From Alphaproteobacteria bacterium (GTDB lineage: Bacteria > Pseudomonadota > Alphaproteobacteria > Rhizobiales > Xanthobacteraceae): DNA of 64,000 bases. A program made the translations under genes and the position numbers. Below the pieces are notes generated by a model. That model saw only the letters and a program-made list of their open reading frames with translations. It made no database searches and was not told the DNA's origin. Shown here one piece after another: positions 62,085-64,000 of this stretch. The stretch is taken from assembly GCA_005884765.1 (NCBI GenBank), contig VAZV01000167.1, positions 41,992-105,991 of the forward strand. The letters are read 5' to 3'. Every line of letters begins with the position of its first letter. Position 1 is the first letter of the stretch.

Positions 62085-63407
62085 ATGCCTATTCAAACCA
62101 CTCACGATAAAGCGACGCCTGTTAGCCGTCGTCGCTGGCTGGCGGCGACCGCCGGGCTGATCCTCGGCTTGACCAGCTTCACAGGCGCCAAAGCGGCCGA
62201 CGACACCATCAAGGTCGGCGTCCTCCACTCGCTCTCGGGCACCATGGCCATCAGCGAAACGACGCTGAAAGACACCATCCTCTTCCTGATCGATGAGCAG
62301 AATAAGAAGGGCGGCGTGCTCGGCAAGAAGCTCGAGGCCGTCGTCGTCGACCCCGCCTCGAACTGGCCGCTGTTTGCCGAAAAAGCACGTGAGTTGATCA
62401 CCAAGGACAAGGTCGCGGTCGTGTTCGGCTGCTGGACCTCGGTGTCGCGCAAATCCGTGCTGCCGGTGTTCAAGGAGCTGAACAGCATCCTGTTCTATCC
62501 CGTCCAGTACGAGGGCGAGGAGAGCGAGCGCAACGTGTTCTACACCGGTGCTGCGCCGAACCAACAGGCGATCCCGGCCGTCGACTACCTGATGAAGGAC
62601 GAAAAGGTGAAGCGCTGGGTGCTGGCGGGCACCGACTACGTCTATCCGCGCACCACCAACAAGATCCTCGAAGCCTACTTGAAGTCAAAGGGCGTCAAGC
62701 AGGAAGACATCATGATCAACTACACGCCGTTCGGTCATAGCGACTGGCAGACCATCGTCGCCGACATCAAGAAGTTCGGCTCGGCCGGCAAGAAGACCGC
62801 GGTGGTCTCGACCATCAACGGCGACGCCAACGTTCCCTTCTACAAGGAACTCGGCAACCAGGGCATCAAGGCGACCGATATTCCGGTGGTTGCGTTCTCG
62901 GTCGGTGAAGAGGAACTCGCTGGCATCGACACCAAGCCGCTGCTCGGACATCTCGCCGCCTGGAATTACTTCGAGTCGATCAAGACGCCCGCGAACGAGA
63001 AGTTCATCAAGGATTGGCAGGCCTACACCAAGAACCCGAAGCGCACCACCAACGACCCGATGGAAGCGCACGTCATCGGCTTCAACATGTGGGTCAAGGC
63101 GGTCGAGAAGGTGAAGTCGACCGACGCCGACAAGGTGATCGATGCGCTGCCTGGCACCGAAGCTCCGAACCTGACCGGCGGCATCTCGAAGATGCTGCCG
63201 AACCATCACATCACCAAGCCGGTGTTCATCGGCGAGATCAAGGCCAACGGCCAGTTCGATGTGGTGTGGAAGACCCCGGGCCTGGTGGCCGGCGACGCAT
63301 GGTCGAAGGAGCTCGAAGGCTCCAAGGACCTGATCGGCGACTGGGTCGGCAAGAAGTGCGGCAACTACAACGTCAAGACCAACAAGTGCGGCGGTCAGGG
63401 CTCCTGA
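62085..63407 (+). CDS. urtA: Urea ABC transporter substrate-binding protein
   Basis: High-affinity urea-binding protein of 440 residues in the periplasm. A Tat-like signal (SRRRWLAATAGLILGLTSFTGAKA, cleavage near residue 38) is followed by the UrtA-specific sequence IKVGVLHSLSGTMAISE, VVFGCWTSVSRKSVLPVF, LFYPVQYEGEE and the end GNYNVKTNKCGG. CAGGGAG precedes the ATG. A sigma-54-type promoter lies upstream, and urtB follows after a stem-loop. Confidence 0.95.
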   Translation: MPIQTTHDKATPVSRRRWLAATAGLILGLTSFTGAKAADDTIKVGVLHSLSGTMAISETTLKDTILFLIDEQNKKGGVLGKKLEAVVVDPASNWPLFAEKARELITKDKVAVVFGCWTSVSRKSVLPVFKELNSILFYPVQYEGEESERNVFYTGAAPNQQAIPAVDYLMKDEKVKRWVLAGTDYVYPRTTNKILEAYLKSKGVKQEDIMINYTPFGHSDWQTIVADIKKFGSAGKKTAVVSTINGDANVPFYKELGNQGIKATDIPVVAFSVGEEELAGIDTKPLLGHLAAWNYFESIKTPANEKFIKDWQAYTKNPKRTTNDPMEAHVIGFNMWVKAVEKVKSTDADKVIDALPGTEAPNLTGGISKMLPNHHITKPVFIGEIKANGQFDVVWKTPGLVAGDAWSKELEGSKDLIGDWVGKKCGNYNVKTNKCGGQGS

Positions 63408-63421
63408 TTCGCGATACGACC

Positions 63422-63451
63422 GGAGAAGGCGGCGATGCTGCCGCCTTCTCC
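63422..63451 (+). other. Perfect stem-loop between urtA and urtB
   Basis: GGAGAAGGCGGC pairs perfectly with GCCGCCTTCTCC around a 6-base loop. No T-run follows, so it is more likely an mRNA-stabilising or attenuating hairpin that keeps urtA mRNA above urtB mRNA than a full terminator. Confidence 0.75.
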
Positions 63452-63474
63452 CTACTTCTGCCGGGGTAGTTAAA

Positions 63475-64000
63475 GTGCCTGCCAACATCCTCACACGTCT
63501 TCGCGCGCTTGCGCTGTCGATTGTCCTGATCGCGTTCGCGCTGCCGGCATTCGCCGGGGCGTTCGAAGACGCGGTCGGCAAGTTTGCCAATGACGATTTT
63601 TCCGACACCGAGGAAGCGGTCGGCGCGATAGCGACATCGGGCAATCCGCTCGCCTTTACCATCATCAGCGCGTTGCAGGACGGTCGGCTGATGGCCGATC
63701 CCGACAGCAAGAAAGTCTATGTCACCGGGGCAGACGGCAAGTCGCTCGACGCCGCAACCGGCGCGCCGGTCGCAAGCGTTCCCGACAGCGCCAGCGCGGT
63801 GCGGCTCAACAACCGTCTGCGCCGGACCGTCGAGGCCGCGCTCGGCGGGTTGACGTTGTTGTCGCCCGATCCCGCCAAGCGGATCGCGGCTGCGCAATCG
63901 GTCTTCAAGTCCCATGACGAGGCATTTCTGCCGGTCATCGATGGCGCGCTCGCCAAGGAAACCAACAAGGCCGCGAAGCTCGCTTTCTCGCAGGCGCGCG
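63475..64000 (+). CDS. urtB: Urea ABC transporter permease UrtB, N-terminal part (runs off the window)
   Basis: The first 175 codons are present and the frame is open to the window end. GTG 63475 starts a signal-like helix (LRALALSIVLIAFALPAFAG) and then a soluble region with FANDDFSDTEEAVGAIATSG and RLNNRLRRTVEAALGGLTLL, the extracytoplasmic N-terminal domain that precedes the permease in UrtB. The permease core lies beyond the window. Order urtA-urtB is the usual one. Confidence 0.9.
   Translation, partial: MPANILTRLRALALSIVLIAFALPAFAGAFEDAVGKFANDDFSDTEEAVGAIATSGNPLAFTIISALQDGRLMADPDSKKVYVTGADGKSLDAATGAPVASVPDSASAVRLNNRLRRTVEAALGGLTLLSPDPAKRIAAAQSVFKSHDEAFLPVIDGALAKETNKAAKLAFSQAR

Overview
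The window is high-GC DNA from an alphaproteobacterium that looks like Bradyrhizobium or a close relative (Nitrobacteraceae). The evidence is gene content: a membrane-anchored cytochrome c of the CycM type, a Rhodopseudomonas-style pim dicarboxylate operon, many Liv-type ABC importers, a Tad pilus locus, a urt urea importer, and several families of intergenic palindromic repeats of the kind common in Rhizobiales. Placement by protein similarity is from memory, not from a search. No rRNA, tRNA, CRISPR array, prophage or insertion sequence was seen. Almost all of the window is ordinary chromosomal metabolism and transport.

Layout. 1-6.9 kb: a short-chain dehydrogenase, a 4-hydroxybenzoyl-CoA-type thioesterase, a solute-binding protein, a Liv importer with a fused LivM-LivG subunit, and a MarR regulator; together they suggest uptake and CoA-dependent metabolism of an aromatic or similar acid. 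6.9-8.2 kb: glycerate 2-kinase. 8.4-14.6 kb: two paralogous solute-binding proteins and a second complete Liv importer (livM, livH, livF, livG). 14.7-22.1 kb: an IclR regulator divergent from a beta-oxidation operon resembling pimF-pimA-pimC-pimD, with no pimB thiolase at its usual place. 22.4-26 kb: glycerol kinase, a TPR protein and a GST-like protein.

26.2-31 kb: metF-metH on the minus strand. metH is split by an out-of-frame deletion near 29717. 31.4-34.9 kb: luciferase-like monooxygenase, prephenate dehydratase, kdsB, cytochrome c. 35.1-43.4 kb: a yej peptide importer with two tandem binding proteins, interrupted between yejE and yejF by an antitoxin and a damaged PIN toxin. 43.5-45.8 kb: an NlpC/P60 hydrolase and an M17 aminopeptidase, overlapping.

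46.4-59.1 kb: a Tad/Cpa pilus locus covering tadD, tadC, tadB, cpaF, cpaE, cpaD, cpaC, cpaA, the Flp pilin (54 aa), cpaB and two TadE/TadG-like pseudopilins. It is split over both strands: a cpaB stump remains in front of cpaC, while the intact cpaB lies on the other strand beyond a sterol desaturase-like gene. 59.2-61.6 kb: a cold-shock group of cspA, a second-type infA and a DEAD-box helicase. 61.6-64 kb: a sigma-54-type promoter, urtA and the start of urtB.

No clearly new multigene system was found. The best leads are the broken metH, the cpaB stump, the toxin-antitoxin insertion in the yej operon, and a 104-bp palindromic repeat that supplies the stop codon of the adjoining gene at all three copies seen.
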